DNA of 64,000 bases from Pseudaestuariivita atlantica. GTDB lineage: Bacteria > Pseudomonadota > Alphaproteobacteria > Rhodobacterales > Rhodobacteraceae. The notes below the pieces were generated by a model that searched no databases, had not been told where the DNA came from, and saw only the letters and a program-made list of their open reading frames with translations. Shown here piece after piece: positions 1-9,213 of this stretch. Position 1 is the first letter of the stretch. The number at the start of each line of letters is the position of its first letter. Position numbers and translations under genes: made by a program. The stretch covers positions 186,001 through 250,000 of the forward strand of contig NZ_AQQZ01000004.1 of NCBI RefSeq assembly GCF_001205715.1. The letters are read 5' to 3'.

Positions 1-42
1 CAACAAGCGGGCCGCCGATTCCTGCACCAACTGACGGCCTGA
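1..42 (+). CDS. 3' end of an upstream gene (partial, tentative)
   Basis: Reading from base 1, frame 1 gives 13 codons and then TGA at 40-42. The stop lies 21 nt before the next start codon, which would suit an operon with the 112-aa gene that follows. Too little is visible to name a product, and an unused open frame cannot be excluded. Confidence 0.3.
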   Translation, partial: QQAGRRFLHQLTA

Positions 43-63
43 ACAGACGGCAAGGAGAACGGG

Positions 64-402
64 ATGAGCCTGACAAACAACTGGGACGGCTTTCTGGAGG
101 CGGTCCGCGACGGCGTGGTCGTCCTTGCGAAGAACACGGTGAACGACGCCGTCTCGCAGGCGCAGAACGACGCGCAGGCCTTCATCGCCAAGACCGAAAC
201 CCGGCTGAAACGATGGGGTGACGCGCTGGCCGACGGGGTGATCGACCTTGACGATTTCGAGTTCCTCGTGGGCGGGCAGCGCGACCTTGCGCAGTTGCAC
301 GCGCTGAAGGCAATCGGCCTTGCCAAGGCACAGCTGGAGCGGTTCCGGCAGGGATTGATCAGCCTGATCGTGACCTCCGCATCGGAGGCTGTCGGCCTCT
401 AA
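64..402 (+). CDS. small helical protein of unknown function
   Basis: This is a 112-aa soluble protein that I do not recognise. It is rich in Ala, Leu, Asp and Gln. It reads as almost continuous amphipathic helix, with no signal peptide, membrane segment or cysteine. The start is supported by an AAGGAG ribosome binding site a few bases upstream of the ATG. It lies 44 nt upstream of the M15 peptidase on the same strand and is probably co-transcribed with it. By inference it could be a chaperone-like, structural or immunity-like partner of that peptidase, but nothing in the sequence proves this. Confidence 0.6.
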   Translation: MSLTNNWDGFLEAVRDGVVVLAKNTVNDAVSQAQNDAQAFIAKTETRLKRWGDALADGVIDLDDFEFLVGGQRDLAQLHALKAIGLAKAQLERFRQGLISLIVTSASEAVGL

Positions 403-446
403 CCCACTTCCGCGACGACCCGATTTTCAGAAGAAGGATTTTTCTC

Positions 447-1235
447 ATGGCACTTTCGACACCAACCGATTTCGCCACGCACGGCATCGACCGGTTCACC
501 GTGAACGGCGACATGCGCAGCGCGCGCAACCAGACGATGCTGTCGCTGATCGGCAACCCGCGCGGCAATTACGACCAGGAATGCCGCTGGCCCACCAACC
601 AGGCGATCCTGAACCAGATCAAGATCGAGGATGTCGGCCCCTTCAAGGTGTCGGGCCTTGCCCCCGCGGTCGAGGCGCTGGGCAACGTCATGGACGACAT
701 CAAGGCAGAGGACCGCGAGGTTTACGACGCGCTGGGCACGATGGGCATGCTGTGCTGCCGTCTGGTGCGCGGATCGACCTCGGCCATTTCGAACCATTCG
801 TGGGGCACGGCCATCGACGTGACGCTCGAAGGCAAGCTCGACAAGTTCAAGGACGGGCGGGTGCAGAAGGGCCTGTTGCGGATCTACAAGATCTTCCAGC
901 GCCACGGCTTCTTCTGGGGCGCGGCCTTCTCGCGCGAGGATTCGATGCATTTCGAAATCTGCGACCAGCTGATCCGCAAATGGGTCGACGAGGGCAAGAT
1001 CACCAGCGGCGGCGGCAACGTCGACAACGGCGTGCTCGATTTCGGCGACCGCGGCCCCGAGGTGACCGAGTTGCAGCAGGTGCTGAACCTGCGGCTGGGG
1101 CTGGATCTGGACACCGATGGCGTGTTCGGCCCCGCGACGCGGGCGACGGTGATGGAATTCCAGCGCCAGAACGGGTTGACCATCGACGGTGTCGTCGGCC
1201 CCAACACCGCCGCCGCGCTGGGCATCGACCTGTGA
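447..1235 (+). CDS. M15-family peptidase with C-terminal peptidoglycan-binding domain
   Basis: This 262-aa protein is a predicted zinc peptidase acting on peptidoglycan peptides (D-Ala-D-Ala or L-Ala-D-Glu bond). Residues ~45-175 form an M15/VanY-like domain. The SNHSWGTAID stretch supplies His117 and Asp124, and EDSMHFE supplies His168, as the usual H-D-H zinc ligands. Residues ~195-260 are a PG_binding_1 repeat (DRGPEVTELQ, DGVFGPATR, DGVVGPNT). No Sec, Tat or lipoprotein signal precedes the catalytic domain, which is odd for a wall enzyme; phage or toxin-type endolysins also lack one. A bidirectional terminator follows. The class is clear, the route to the wall is not. Confidence 0.85.
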   Translation: MALSTPTDFATHGIDRFTVNGDMRSARNQTMLSLIGNPRGNYDQECRWPTNQAILNQIKIEDVGPFKVSGLAPAVEALGNVMDDIKAEDREVYDALGTMGMLCCRLVRGSTSAISNHSWGTAIDVTLEGKLDKFKDGRVQKGLLRIYKIFQRHGFFWGAAFSREDSMHFEICDQLIRKWVDEGKITSGGGNVDNGVLDFGDRGPEVTELQQVLNLRLGLDLDTDGVFGPATRATVMEFQRQNGLTIDGVVGPNTAAALGIDL

Positions 1236-1242
1236 CATGAAA

Positions 1243-1270
1243 AAAGGCGCGCCGCATCGTGCGCGCCTTT
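1243..1270. terminator. bidirectional intrinsic terminator
   Basis: The inverted repeat GGCGCGC (1246-1252) / GCGCGCC (1261-1267) is extended by AAA/TTT to a 10-bp stem. On the minus strand the stem runs into a T6 tract, and on the plus strand into TTT. It sits between the convergent M15 peptidase and DUF2125 genes and probably ends both transcripts. Confidence 0.85.
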
Positions 1271-1290
1271 GCCATTTCAGGTGAACGGGG

Positions 1291-2814
1291 TCATCGGATG
1301 CGCTGACCGTTGGCCAGGATCTGGCCCTGCTCGTTCATCTCGATCCGGCTTTTGAGCACATCATCGCCCGCGGGGACCGCGAACATCGACATCATCATCC
1401 GCGCGCCCATCGCCTGTTCCTGCGGCAGAAGCCCCATGTTGATCAGCGTGTCGATCAGCGCGTTCGCGCCCGCAAGCTGCAGGTCCACAGCGCCGATGGG
1501 CTTGGGGATGCCGTCATAGGTCTGCATGTCGGTGTTGTCGAAGGTGAAGTCCCCCGACCCGGTCAGCTTGGCGCCGACCGCCTCGATCAGCAGGTTCTGC
1601 AGCGTGAGGGACTGCAATTCGCCGGGCAGCATCTCGCCCCGTTCCACGGCCTGCATCGCGTCCTCGTCGAACAGGTCGACGAGCAGCTTCACGCCGCCGA
1701 CGAGGTCGAGGTCGATGGTGGCCGGGTCGCGCGGCAGCTGGCCCGCCGGGTCGAAGATCGACCACAGCAGGTCACCCATGGTGAACTTGCCGAAGGTGAC
1801 GCCAAGGCCGAACCCCTGTTCCTCGTCCGACTTGGCCAGCGGCACGCCGATCTCGAACCGGGTCTCCTCCATCGCGAACTCGACGGGGAAAGGCAGGTCG
1901 GTGCCCTGCAGGGCGACGGTGTTGTCCGTCCCGGTCAGGCCATAGCCGACGACGCCGTCGTCGATCGACACCGACAGGGTCGAGGAGGTGGAGCTGAGCG
2001 CGCCCACGAGCGTTTCGCCATCGGCGGTGAAGTTGAAGTTGGTGTTGCCCGGACCGGCGGAATAGGTCCCGTCGACCAGGAAACCGCCGCCAAAGAACGC
2101 GGCCGGGTCGGTCGGGTCGATTTCCAGCGGCAGGCGCATGTCGCCCTCGAACGAGATACCGGCCACGTTGCCGGCGAAGGTGCCGCCCTCTTCGCTGCCC
2201 GGCTCGTCGATCTTCACCGAATAGGACATGTCGCCCAGCGACAGGCTTTGCTGCATGTTGCGCAGGTCACCCACCTGCACCGCCGACACGCCGTCGAACT
2301 GGCTCATCGACAGCTTGAAGTCGATGATGCCGGGCACCGCGTTCGCGCCCTCGACCGTCAGCGATTCAAGCGCGATGGCGATGTCGTCGGCATCGTAGGT
2401 ATAGGTCATGTCGTTCGGCGACCCCGACGCGACGATATCGAACTTGGAATTGGTCACGCCCAGCTCGATCCGCACGGGATCCTCGCCCTCGGCGGTGACG
2501 TCCATCACGATCGGCAGATCGCGGCCCAGCCCGATCGCCACGGACCCGTCGGATTGCGTGGTCAAGGACATGTCGGGCAACATCATGGTCACCTCCACCC
2601 CTTCCTCGGGAACGGGAACCACAACGGTATAATCCGAGATTTCGAGCGTGTCGCCCGACTGCGTTTCAGAGGCCGAAACGGTATAGCCAAAACCGGCCAG
2701 GTACGCCTTCTGGTCGGCCCAGACCTGCGCGGCCGTCAATTCGGCAAAAGCGGGTGCGGCAAGGAGAACGGACGCCAGCGCGGTGCTGCTGCCGAGGGTG
2801 AAAATGCGGGTCAT
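1291..2814 (-). CDS. DUF2125 domain-containing periplasmic protein
   Basis: This 507-aa protein is exported. A Sec signal (MTRIFTLGSS followed by a hydrophobic run ending APAFA) fits a start at the internal ATG at 2814 rather than the in-frame ATG 20 codons upstream. The rest is an acidic, Gly/Thr/Asp-rich beta pattern without cysteines, as in the DUF2125 family of Rhodobacteraceae. The opening after cleavage (ELTAAQVWADQKAYL...GFGYTV) resembles family members I know. Function is unknown. The long beta-repeat character suggests an extended periplasmic protein, perhaps lipid- or envelope-associated (inference). It is a monocistron divergent from the SDR gene and ends at the shared terminator. 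Confidence 0.75.
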   Translation of the reverse strand: MTRIFTLGSSTALASVLLAAPAFAELTAAQVWADQKAYLAGFGYTVSASETQSGDTLEISDYTVVVPVPEEGVEVTMMLPDMSLTTQSDGSVAIGLGRDLPIVMDVTAEGEDPVRIELGVTNSKFDIVASGSPNDMTYTYDADDIAIALESLTVEGANAVPGIIDFKLSMSQFDGVSAVQVGDLRNMQQSLSLGDMSYSVKIDEPGSEEGGTFAGNVAGISFEGDMRLPLEIDPTDPAAFFGGGFLVDGTYSAGPGNTNFNFTADGETLVGALSSTSSTLSVSIDDGVVGYGLTGTDNTVALQGTDLPFPVEFAMEETRFEIGVPLAKSDEEQGFGLGVTFGKFTMGDLLWSIFDPAGQLPRDPATIDLDLVGGVKLLVDLFDEDAMQAVERGEMLPGELQSLTLQNLLIEAVGAKLTGSGDFTFDNTDMQTYDGIPKPIGAVDLQLAGANALIDTLINMGLLPQEQAMGARMMMSMFAVPAGDDVLKSRIEMNEQGQILANGQRIR

Positions 2815-2952
2815 GTCAGAACCTTTCGTGAAATATCTGTCTCTGAACTTGTTGGCGCGCTCCGCAACCGTCAAGTAGGAGAAACCGGAAGCTGCGAGGC
2901 CCCTGACCCAAAGTCACCCGCCCCAAGCGACACATCCACGAAGGAGAGCGCC

Positions 2953-3705
2953 ATGGACATGACAGGAAAAACCGCCCTGATTACAGGGGCGTCCCGAGGG
3001 ATCGGCGCCGACACGGCGCGCGAATTCGCCAAGGCGGGGGCCAAGGTCGCCCTGCTGGCCCGCTCGACCGAGGCGGTGGCCGAACTTGCCGGGGAAATCG
3101 GCAGCGACGCCGCCCTTGCCATCCCCTGCGACGTCAGCCGCCAGCACGAGGTCGCCGCCGCCGTGGCCGCGACCGAGGATGCGTTCGGCAGCATCGACGT
3201 GCTGGTCAACAACGCCGGCGTGATCGAACCCGTCGCCCACATGGCAACCGCCGATCCCGAGGCGTGGAGCCATGTCATCGACATCAACCTCAAGGGCGTC
3301 TTCTACGGCATGCACGCCGTCCTGTCCGGCATGATCGCGCGCGGCGGGGGCACGGTGCTGACGGTATCATCCGGCGCGGCCCACGGCCCGGTGGAGGGCT
3401 GGTCGCATTACTGCGCCTCCAAGGCGGCAGCGGCGATGCTGACCCGGTGCCTCGACAAGGAATACCGCGACAAGGGCATCCGCGCGATCGGCCTCAGCCC
3501 CGGCACCGTCGCCACCCAGATGCAGAAAGAGATCAAGGCATCCGGCATCAACCCGGTCAGCCAGCTGGACTGGTCGGCGCATATCCCCGCCGACTGGCCC
3601 GCCAAGGCGCTGTTGTGGATGTGCGGCCCCGAGGCCGATGGCTGGCTGGGTGACGAGATCTCGCTCCGCGACGAGGGCATCCGCAAGAGCGTCGGCCTGG
3701 CATGA
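2953..3705 (+). CDS. SDR family NAD(P)-dependent oxidoreductase
   Basis: This 250-aa classical short-chain dehydrogenase has the Rossmann cofactor motif TGASRGIG at 11-18 and NNAG at 86-89. The catalytic Ser140 (VSS) and the YxxxK pair Tyr153/Lys157 are present. The start is fixed by AAGGAGAG six bases upstream, although the frame stays open far upstream. Substrate is unknown. The stop overlaps the next start by 4 nt (ATGA), so it is translationally coupled to a crotonase-like protein. That coupling suggests a shared acyl-CoA or alcohol pathway. Confidence 0.9.
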   Translation: MDMTGKTALITGASRGIGADTAREFAKAGAKVALLARSTEAVAELAGEIGSDAALAIPCDVSRQHEVAAAVAATEDAFGSIDVLVNNAGVIEPVAHMATADPEAWSHVIDINLKGVFYGMHAVLSGMIARGGGTVLTVSSGAAHGPVEGWSHYCASKAAAAMLTRCLDKEYRDKGIRAIGLSPGTVATQMQKEIKASGINPVSQLDWSAHIPADWPAKALLWMCGPEADGWLGDEISLRDEGIRKSVGLA

Positions 3706-4298
3706 TCGAGGTCACCGATACCGACGGCCTCCGCCGCATCACGCTCGACCGGCCCGACAAGGCCAACGCGCTGACTGCCGCGATGCTCGAAGACCTGTGC
3801 AGCGCGGTGGAGGCGCAGGCCGCCCCCGTCCTGATCCTGACCGGCGCGGGCCGCGTCTTTTCCGCCGGTGCCGATCTGGACGCGGCGCGTGCCGGGCTGG
3901 CCACCTCGCCCTTGTGGGAGCGGCTGTCGGGCGCCATCGCCACCTATCCGGGCCTGACCATCGCGGCGCTGAACGGGTCCTGCGCAGGCGGCGCGATGGG
4001 CATGATGCTGGCCTGTGACCTGCGGGTCGCGGTGCACGGCGCCAAGTTCTTCTACCCGGTGATGCGGCTGGGCTTCCTGCCGCAACCGTCCGACCCCGGC
4101 CGCATGGCCGCCCTGATCGGTCCCGCGCGGGCCAAGCTGATCCTGATGGCGGGCCACAAGGCCACCGCCGACGAGGCGCTGGACTGGGGGCTGGTGGACC
4201 GGCTGTGCGACGATCCCGTCGCCGTGGCGACGTCGCTGGCCGCCGATGCGCAGGCCGCCGACCCCGCCAACGTCACCGCGATCAAGCGCCTGTTCTGA
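3702..4298 (+). CDS. enoyl-CoA hydratase/isomerase-like protein lacking both catalytic glutamates
   Basis: This 198-aa crotonase-fold protein is shorter than the usual ~260 aa. It keeps the CoA/oxyanion-hole segments FSAGADLD and NGSCAGGAMG. Against rat-type ECH, the position of Glu144 (GGGCE) is Gly and that of Glu164 (QPE) is Val (YPV), so ordinary syn-hydration is unlikely. The C-terminal trimerisation helices are also truncated. It may be an isomerase, decarboxylase-type or non-catalytic crotonase. It starts inside the SDR stop codon and ends 2 nt from the convergent hydantoinase gene. Confidence 0.85.
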   Translation: MIEVTDTDGLRRITLDRPDKANALTAAMLEDLCSAVEAQAAPVLILTGAGRVFSAGADLDAARAGLATSPLWERLSGAIATYPGLTIAALNGSCAGGAMGMMLACDLRVAVHGAKFFYPVMRLGFLPQPSDPGRMAALIGPARAKLILMAGHKATADEALDWGLVDRLCDDPVAVATSLAADAQAADPANVTAIKRLF

Positions 4299-4300
4299 CC

Positions 4301-6277
4301 TCAGCCCTCGGCGATGCGGGGGCGGCCCGAGGCCTCGACCCGCAGGACCGCCTCGATCACCATCTCGCGGCCTTCGACCTCGGCCATGCGCATGTCGCGC
4401 GTCACCCGGATGTCGAGGCCCGACGCCCCCGCCGCCAGCGCCTCGCGCTCGGCCTCTGACCGCAGCGTGTCTTCGAGCAGCGCCATCGCGTCATCCAGCG
4501 TTCCGAAATCCCGCGGCCCGGTATCAAGATGCACGCGGAACCGCCCGTCGGACGGCGCGGTCACGGTGCCTTCGCGGCGCACCCGCACGCGGCCAACAAC
4601 GGCGCCCACCGCGTTGGCGACCTCGGCCCCGTCGGGCAGCCGCATCTCGCATCCCAGCAAGTCGCCCACCGCCGGGTACCACGTCGCGGCAGAGGCACCG
4701 AGGCCCACCACGGGCATCCCCACGCGCACGTCCAGCGCCACCGCCCCGCGATGCGCACCCAGCCCGCGCCAGACCAGCGGATGGTGCGCAAGGTCCTGAT
4801 CCATCCCGTCCTCGGCAAAGGCGGATTCCAGCAGCACCTCGCCCGTCTGGCGGGTCAGTTGATCGACGATGATCCGCGCCACGCCTTCGGCATCGCCCAA
4901 GGGCTCACCCGCCCCGGTGCGCCGCCTGCCGAACAGCGTCAGCGCCGCGCGGGCGGCATCGGCATCCCACGCATCCGCCAGCCCCAGCACATGCGCCGCG
5001 TCCGACGGTGTCACGCCCGCCACCTGCACGATCCCGCGCGACACCAGCCGCGTGACCGATCCGATCTCCACCCGCTTGCGCAGGACCGCACCCAGTGGGG
5101 CAACCCCTTCGATCCGCGCCAGCACCTCGGCGTCGCGCGCCGCAAGGCCCGCATCCGACGCCCCCGGCACCCGCCGCACGAACCGCCCGTCATGCTCCCC
5201 CGGCACCGCCGCATGTAACTGCGCCTCCAGCGCCGGGCGCACCACCTCGGGCGCTTCCACCGCCAGCAGGGACACCGGCAGCACCCGGCGCGGCCCCAGC
5301 CGCACGCCGCCCGCCAGCCCCTCGGTCAGGAAATGCACCTCGCTGTCACCGCCAAGGCCGTGGGTGCGCATCGCCACCGCCTCGACCATGGTGCGATAGG
5401 GGCCGACCCGCGCGCCCATCGGGTCGATCTTGGGCCGCCCGCCGCGCAGGATCGCGATGTCGGTCGTGGTGCCGCCGATATCCGACACCAGCGCGTCATC
5501 CGCCCCCGTCAGCCAGCGCGCGCCCACGATCGAGGCGGCGGGACCGGACAGGATGGTCTCGATCGGCGCGCGCCGCGCCTCGGTACTGGAAACGAGCGCC
5601 CCGTCCCCGCGCACCACCATCAGCGGCGCATCAACGCCCAGTTCGGTCAGCCGCGCCTGCGCCTGCCCGATCAGCCGGTCGATCATCCCCACCAGCCGCG
5701 CGTTCAACAGCGCCGTGAGCGCCCGTTTCGGCCCGTTCAGCTTGGCGCTCAGCTGGTGCGAGGCGCAGACGGGCCGCCCCGTCGCCCGCGCCACCGCCTC
5801 GGCCATCGCCAGTTCATGCGCCGGGTTGCGCACCGCGAACAGCCCCGCCACGGCAAAGGCCCCCACGTCCGGCGCGTCGGCCAGCCACGCTTCCAGCGCT
5901 TCGGTGTCGAGAGGTTCCGCCTCGTCCCCCGCATGACCCATCTTGCCGGGCAACAAGAGCACCGGATCACCCTTCAGCGCGTCCGTCAGCCCGTGCTTGT
6001 CGAGGTCCTGCTGCCGGAACCCCGCCGCGATCAGCGCGACGCGATCCCCCTGCCCTTCAACCAGCGCATTGGTGGCCAGCGTGGTCGACAACGCCGCCAT
6101 CGACACGGTTGCCGGATCGACGCCCTTCAGCACCTCCGCCACCGCCGCGCCGATCCCTCGGGCCAGGTCGGGCCGGGTGGTCAGCGCCTTGGCGCGGGCG
6201 ACGATCTGTTCCTCGTCGCGGATCAGCACCGCGTCGGTATAGGTCCCGCCCGTGTCGACGCCCAGCGCCAGTGCCAT
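4301..6277 (-). CDS. hydantoinase/oxoprolinase family protein (HyuA-type)
   Basis: This 658-aa protein belongs to the ASKHA-fold HyuA family, the ATP-dependent N-methylhydantoinase A / 5-oxoprolinase A half. The N-terminus has the phosphate-binding signature GVDTGGTYTDAV. A second glycine-rich motif, DIGGTTTDIAIL, lies near residues 270-281. The HyuB partner usually sits next to HyuA but is absent here, and the protein is slightly shorter than standard HyuA (~690 aa). It lies 39 nt downstream of queG on the same strand. Substrate cannot be deduced; hydantoin, oxoproline and acetone-carboxylase-like roles are possible. Confidence 0.85.
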   Translation of the reverse strand: MALALGVDTGGTYTDAVLIRDEEQIVARAKALTTRPDLARGIGAAVAEVLKGVDPATVSMAALSTTLATNALVEGQGDRVALIAAGFRQQDLDKHGLTDALKGDPVLLLPGKMGHAGDEAEPLDTEALEAWLADAPDVGAFAVAGLFAVRNPAHELAMAEAVARATGRPVCASHQLSAKLNGPKRALTALLNARLVGMIDRLIGQAQARLTELGVDAPLMVVRGDGALVSSTEARRAPIETILSGPAASIVGARWLTGADDALVSDIGGTTTDIAILRGGRPKIDPMGARVGPYRTMVEAVAMRTHGLGGDSEVHFLTEGLAGGVRLGPRRVLPVSLLAVEAPEVVRPALEAQLHAAVPGEHDGRFVRRVPGASDAGLAARDAEVLARIEGVAPLGAVLRKRVEIGSVTRLVSRGIVQVAGVTPSDAAHVLGLADAWDADAARAALTLFGRRRTGAGEPLGDAEGVARIIVDQLTRQTGEVLLESAFAEDGMDQDLAHHPLVWRGLGAHRGAVALDVRVGMPVVGLGASAATWYPAVGDLLGCEMRLPDGAEVANAVGAVVGRVRVRREGTVTAPSDGRFRVHLDTGPRDFGTLDDAMALLEDTLRSEAEREALAAGASGLDIRVTRDMRMAEVEGREMVIEAVLRVEASGRPRIAEG

Positions 6278-6316
6278 GCCCTGTCCTTTCCGTGTCCGCG
6301 ATTGGATCGCGCGGCC

Positions 6317-7411
6317 TCAGCCCCGCTTCGCGCCTGTTTGCGACACAGCCCAGCGCGCAGCGTCAGCAACGACCGGGTCGGCATCCTCGCACAACCCCCG
6401 CGCCACCTCCCGCAAGGCCGGTACGCCGGAATTGCCGATGGCGTAAAGGACGTTGCGCACGAACCGCCCCCGCCTGATCCGCTTGATCGGAGAGCCCGAG
6501 AACTTCGCCCGGAACGCCGCGTCATCCAGCACCGCCAGTTCCGCCAGCGCGGGCGCGCGCAGGTCGTCGCGGGCGTGGTACTTCACCTCGGTCGCGGCCT
6601 GCGCGAACTTGTTCCACGGGCAGACGGCGAGGCAATCGTCGCAGCCATAGATGCGGTTGCCCATAAGGGGCCTGAGCGCCGCGTCCACCGGGCCCGCATG
6701 TTCGATGGTCAGGTAGGAAATGCAGCGCCTTGCATCCAATTGGTAGGGCGCGGGGAAGGCATCGGTCGGGCACACATCCAGACAGGCACGGCAGGACCCG
6801 CAATGGTCGACCTCTGCCGCGTCGGGCTCCAGCGCGACCGTGGCAAAGACCGACCCGATGAAGAACCACGACCCCATCTCGCGGCTGACAAGGTTGGTGT
6901 GCTTGCCCTGCCAGCCCAGACCCGCCGCCTGCCCCAGTGCCTTCTCCGGCACCGGCGCGGTGTCGACGAACACCTTCACCTCGCCCCCCGCCTCGGCCAC
7001 CAGCCAGCGCGCCAGCCGCTTCAGCCGCTTCTTCACAACGTCATGGTAATCGCGGTTCTGGGCATAGACGCTGATCGCCGCGCGGTCCGGATGGTCCAGC
7101 ACCTCCAGCGGGTCATGGTCGGGGGTATAGGCCTCCCCCAGCACGATCACCGACCGTGCCTCGGGCCACAGCGCGGCAGGGGAGGACCGCCACGCCACCC
7201 GCTCCTCCATCCAGCCCATCGAACCGTGATACCCGGCGTCCAGATACCCGCGAAGACCCTCGCTAATATCCACCGCGCCCGGCGCACAGACACGGCACAG
7301 GGTAAAGCCCGCCGACAGCGCCTCTGCCTTCACCCGCGCCGTCAGCTGTGCTTCTTCTCTTTTCAAATATGTACGGCCCCTCGGTCCGCCATCAGAAGTC
7401 GAGGTCGGCAT
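6317..7411 (-). CDS. queG: epoxyqueuosine reductase QueG
   Basis: This 364-aa cobalamin- and iron-sulfur-dependent enzyme catalyses the last step of queuosine tRNA modification. Two ferredoxin-like [4Fe-4S] motifs are visible: Cys204, Cys207, Cys210, Cys214 and Cys257, Cys260, Cys264 (with another Cys at 230). Asp150 in VFVDTAPV matches the catalytic Asp region. The ATG at 7411 overlaps the end of the GST gene by 20 nt. A TTG 15 codons downstream is a possible alternative start. It is probably co-transcribed with the GST and hydantoinase genes. Confidence 0.93.
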   Translation of the reverse strand: MPTSTSDGGPRGRTYLKREEAQLTARVKAEALSAGFTLCRVCAPGAVDISEGLRGYLDAGYHGSMGWMEERVAWRSSPAALWPEARSVIVLGEAYTPDHDPLEVLDHPDRAAISVYAQNRDYHDVVKKRLKRLARWLVAEAGGEVKVFVDTAPVPEKALGQAAGLGWQGKHTNLVSREMGSWFFIGSVFATVALEPDAAEVDHCGSCRACLDVCPTDAFPAPYQLDARRCISYLTIEHAGPVDAALRPLMGNRIYGCDDCLAVCPWNKFAQAATEVKYHARDDLRAPALAELAVLDDAAFRAKFSGSPIKRIRRGRFVRNVLYAIGNSGVPALREVARGLCEDADPVVADAARWAVSQTGAKRG

Positions 7412-8057
7412 AATGCGCCGGCGGGCGGAACCCGCTGACCTGGTCGGCCAGGATCGACCGGAAGGCGGGGCGCGACTTGATCTTGGCGTACCAGTCCTTC
7501 ACCACCTCCGACCGGTTCCAGTCCACGTCGCTGATATAGTCGAGCGACGATAGGTGCGCGGCGGCGGCGAAATCGGCGAGCGTCATGGTGTCGCCCGCCA
7601 GCCAGCGCCGGTGATCCAGCAGCCACGCCATGTAATCGAGGTGATACTTGATCTTCTGCGCGCCCAGCTTGACGTTCTTGCTGTCGGGATAGCCCTGCCC
7701 GGTCAGCTTGCGGTTCACCCGTTCGTAGAGCAGGTTCGACGTGACCTCGTTGTGGAACTTGTCGTCGAACCACGCCACCAGCCGCCGCACCTCGTACCGG
7801 TTGTCGGCGCTTTTGGGCATCAGCGAGGGTTCGGGATACTGTTCTTCGAGGTATTCGCAGATCGGCGCCGACTCGGCCATCGTCTTGCCGTCGATCTTGA
7901 GGATCGGCACCTTGCCCGCCGGGTTGCGGCGCAGGAAATCGGCGTCCTGCTCCCAATAGCGTTCCTCGACCAGCTCCACCTCGATCTTCTTCTCCGCGAG
8001 GCTCAACCGCACCTTGCGACAGAACGGAGACAGCGGGACGTGGTACAGCTTTGCCAT
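7392..8057 (-). CDS. glutathione S-transferase family protein
   Basis: This 221-aa protein has an N-terminal thioredoxin-fold domain ([15 protein letters not shown], cis-Pro motif KVPIL, GSH-binding [11 protein letters not shown]) and an all-helical C-terminal domain from about residue 90. Cys13 in SPFC is a candidate catalytic residue. The start chosen is the ATG at 8057 because the fold begins there; the frame opens 13 codons earlier. It is first in a likely GST-queG-hydantoinase operon. Physiological substrate is unknown. Confidence 0.88.
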   Translation of the reverse strand: MAKLYHVPLSPFCRKVRLSLAEKKIEVELVEERYWEQDADFLRRNPAGKVPILKIDGKTMAESAPICEYLEEQYPEPSLMPKSADNRYEVRRLVAWFDDKFHNEVTSNLLYERVNRKLTGQGYPDSKNVKLGAQKIKYHLDYMAWLLDHRRWLAGDTMTLADFAAAAHLSSLDYISDVDWNRSEVVKDWYAKIKSRPAFRSILADQVSGFRPPAHYADLDF

Positions 8058-8271
8058 GAGGGACCTATGGGGTTGGTCCTTCCTGAATGCCCGCAAGCGG
8101 TCCGAGTTTCAATCCTTCACCGCACCCACCGGCAACAGCTTGCACGGCCGGGCAGCCGCACACCATGCGCGCGTACTGAACCTGCTTCCAATGCCGCCAC
8201 GTCCCACCCAGTGCCCCGCCCCCCCGCGAGGCGCGCACGCACGGGCGCGACGAGCCGCCACCCCGAGGTGG

Positions 8272-9123
8272 TCACTGCCAGTTCAGCCCGGTCAGCCACG
8301 CCTTGACCGCCGCCACCGACCCGCGCTCCGCCTGGTCCGCATGGCTCAACATCCAGACCTCGCGCCGGGGAAGGCGAGCGTCCTTGCCGGTCTCCAGCCG
8401 CTGCAACCGCGGGTCCGCATCCGCAATCATTCGCGGCAGCAACGTCTTGCCAATCCCGGCGGCCGCCGATTCCAGCGCCGTTTCCACATCCGCTACCCTC
8501 AACCGCACCTGCGGTCGGCTCTTCTCGATCCAATGCGCCTGCGGCAGATGCGCATGCGTCTCGTCATATCCGATCCACGCCATCCCGTCGGCATCCGCCC
8601 CTGCCGCCGCATAGGCGGCAAATCCCATCTCGCCCAGCTTCTGCGCCTTGGTCCGCAACCCGCCCCCGTGCGGGCGGGCGAACCGCACGGCCAGATCGGC
8701 CTCGCGCCGGGACAGGCTCAGGTTCTGTGACGCGGGCACCAGTTCCACCGACACGCCCGGATGCGCATCCAGCAGGTCCCGCACCGCGCGCGTCAGAACC
8801 CGGTTCACGATGATCGGCACCGAACTGATCCGCACGACGCCCGCGACACCCTGCGCCTGCTGCCCCGCGTGATCGTGCAGGGCCAGCGTCTCGCGCTCGA
8901 CGGTTTCGGCATGGCGGATCATGGCCTTCGCGGCATCCGTGGCCACGTATTGACCAGCGTGCGACCGCACGAACAGCGTGACCCCCAACGCCTGCTCCAT
9001 CGCCGCCAATCGGCGCGCGACGGTCGTGTCGCTGACGCCCACGATCCGCGCCGCGCCCTTCAGCGAGCCCTGCCGGAACAGCGCCAACAGGTATTTGAGG
9101 TCATTCCAGTCCAGCATCTGCAT
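8272..9123 (-). CDS. LysR family transcriptional regulator
   Basis: This 283-aa protein has an N-terminal winged helix-turn-helix (LKYLLALFRQGSLKGAARIV, VSDTTVARRLAAME) and a periplasmic-binding-protein-like effector domain from ~90 onward. ATGs at 9123 and 9117 are both possible starts. It is divergent from the YciI gene with only 90 bp between them. That gap contains a perfect 9-bp inverted repeat, so autoregulation and control of YciI are likely. The 214 bp between its 3' end and the GST start hold no gene I can support. Confidence 0.92.
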   Translation of the reverse strand: MQMLDWNDLKYLLALFRQGSLKGAARIVGVSDTTVARRLAAMEQALGVTLFVRSHAGQYVATDAAKAMIRHAETVERETLALHDHAGQQAQGVAGVVRISSVPIIVNRVLTRAVRDLLDAHPGVSVELVPASQNLSLSRREADLAVRFARPHGGGLRTKAQKLGEMGFAAYAAAGADADGMAWIGYDETHAHLPQAHWIEKSRPQVRLRVADVETALESAAAGIGKTLLPRMIADADPRLQRLETGKDARLPRREVWMLSHADQAERGSVAAVKAWLTGLNWQ

Positions 9124-9140
9124 TTCTGCAGGTTAATGCC

Positions 9141-9171
9141 GCAAAACTGATGCCACAATCCGCAGTTTTGC
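9141..9171. promoter_or_regulatory. candidate LysR operator (perfect inverted repeat)
   Basis: GCAAAACTG (9141-9149) and CAGTTTTGC (9163-9171) are exact reverse complements separated by 13 bp, centred 22 bp apart. They lie between the divergent LysR and YciI start codons. Position, spacing and symmetry fit a LysR recognition site. Assignment to this regulator is inferred from context. Confidence 0.65.
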
Positions 9172-9213
9172 CGTGCCATGCTGCGCCCGAAACCCACAGA
9201 GCAAAGGCCAGCC

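Noticed and set aside
5333-7438. A 701-codon open frame on the plus strand
   Set aside because: It lies antisense across the hydantoinase and queG genes, spans their boundary and has Arg/His-rich shadow composition.
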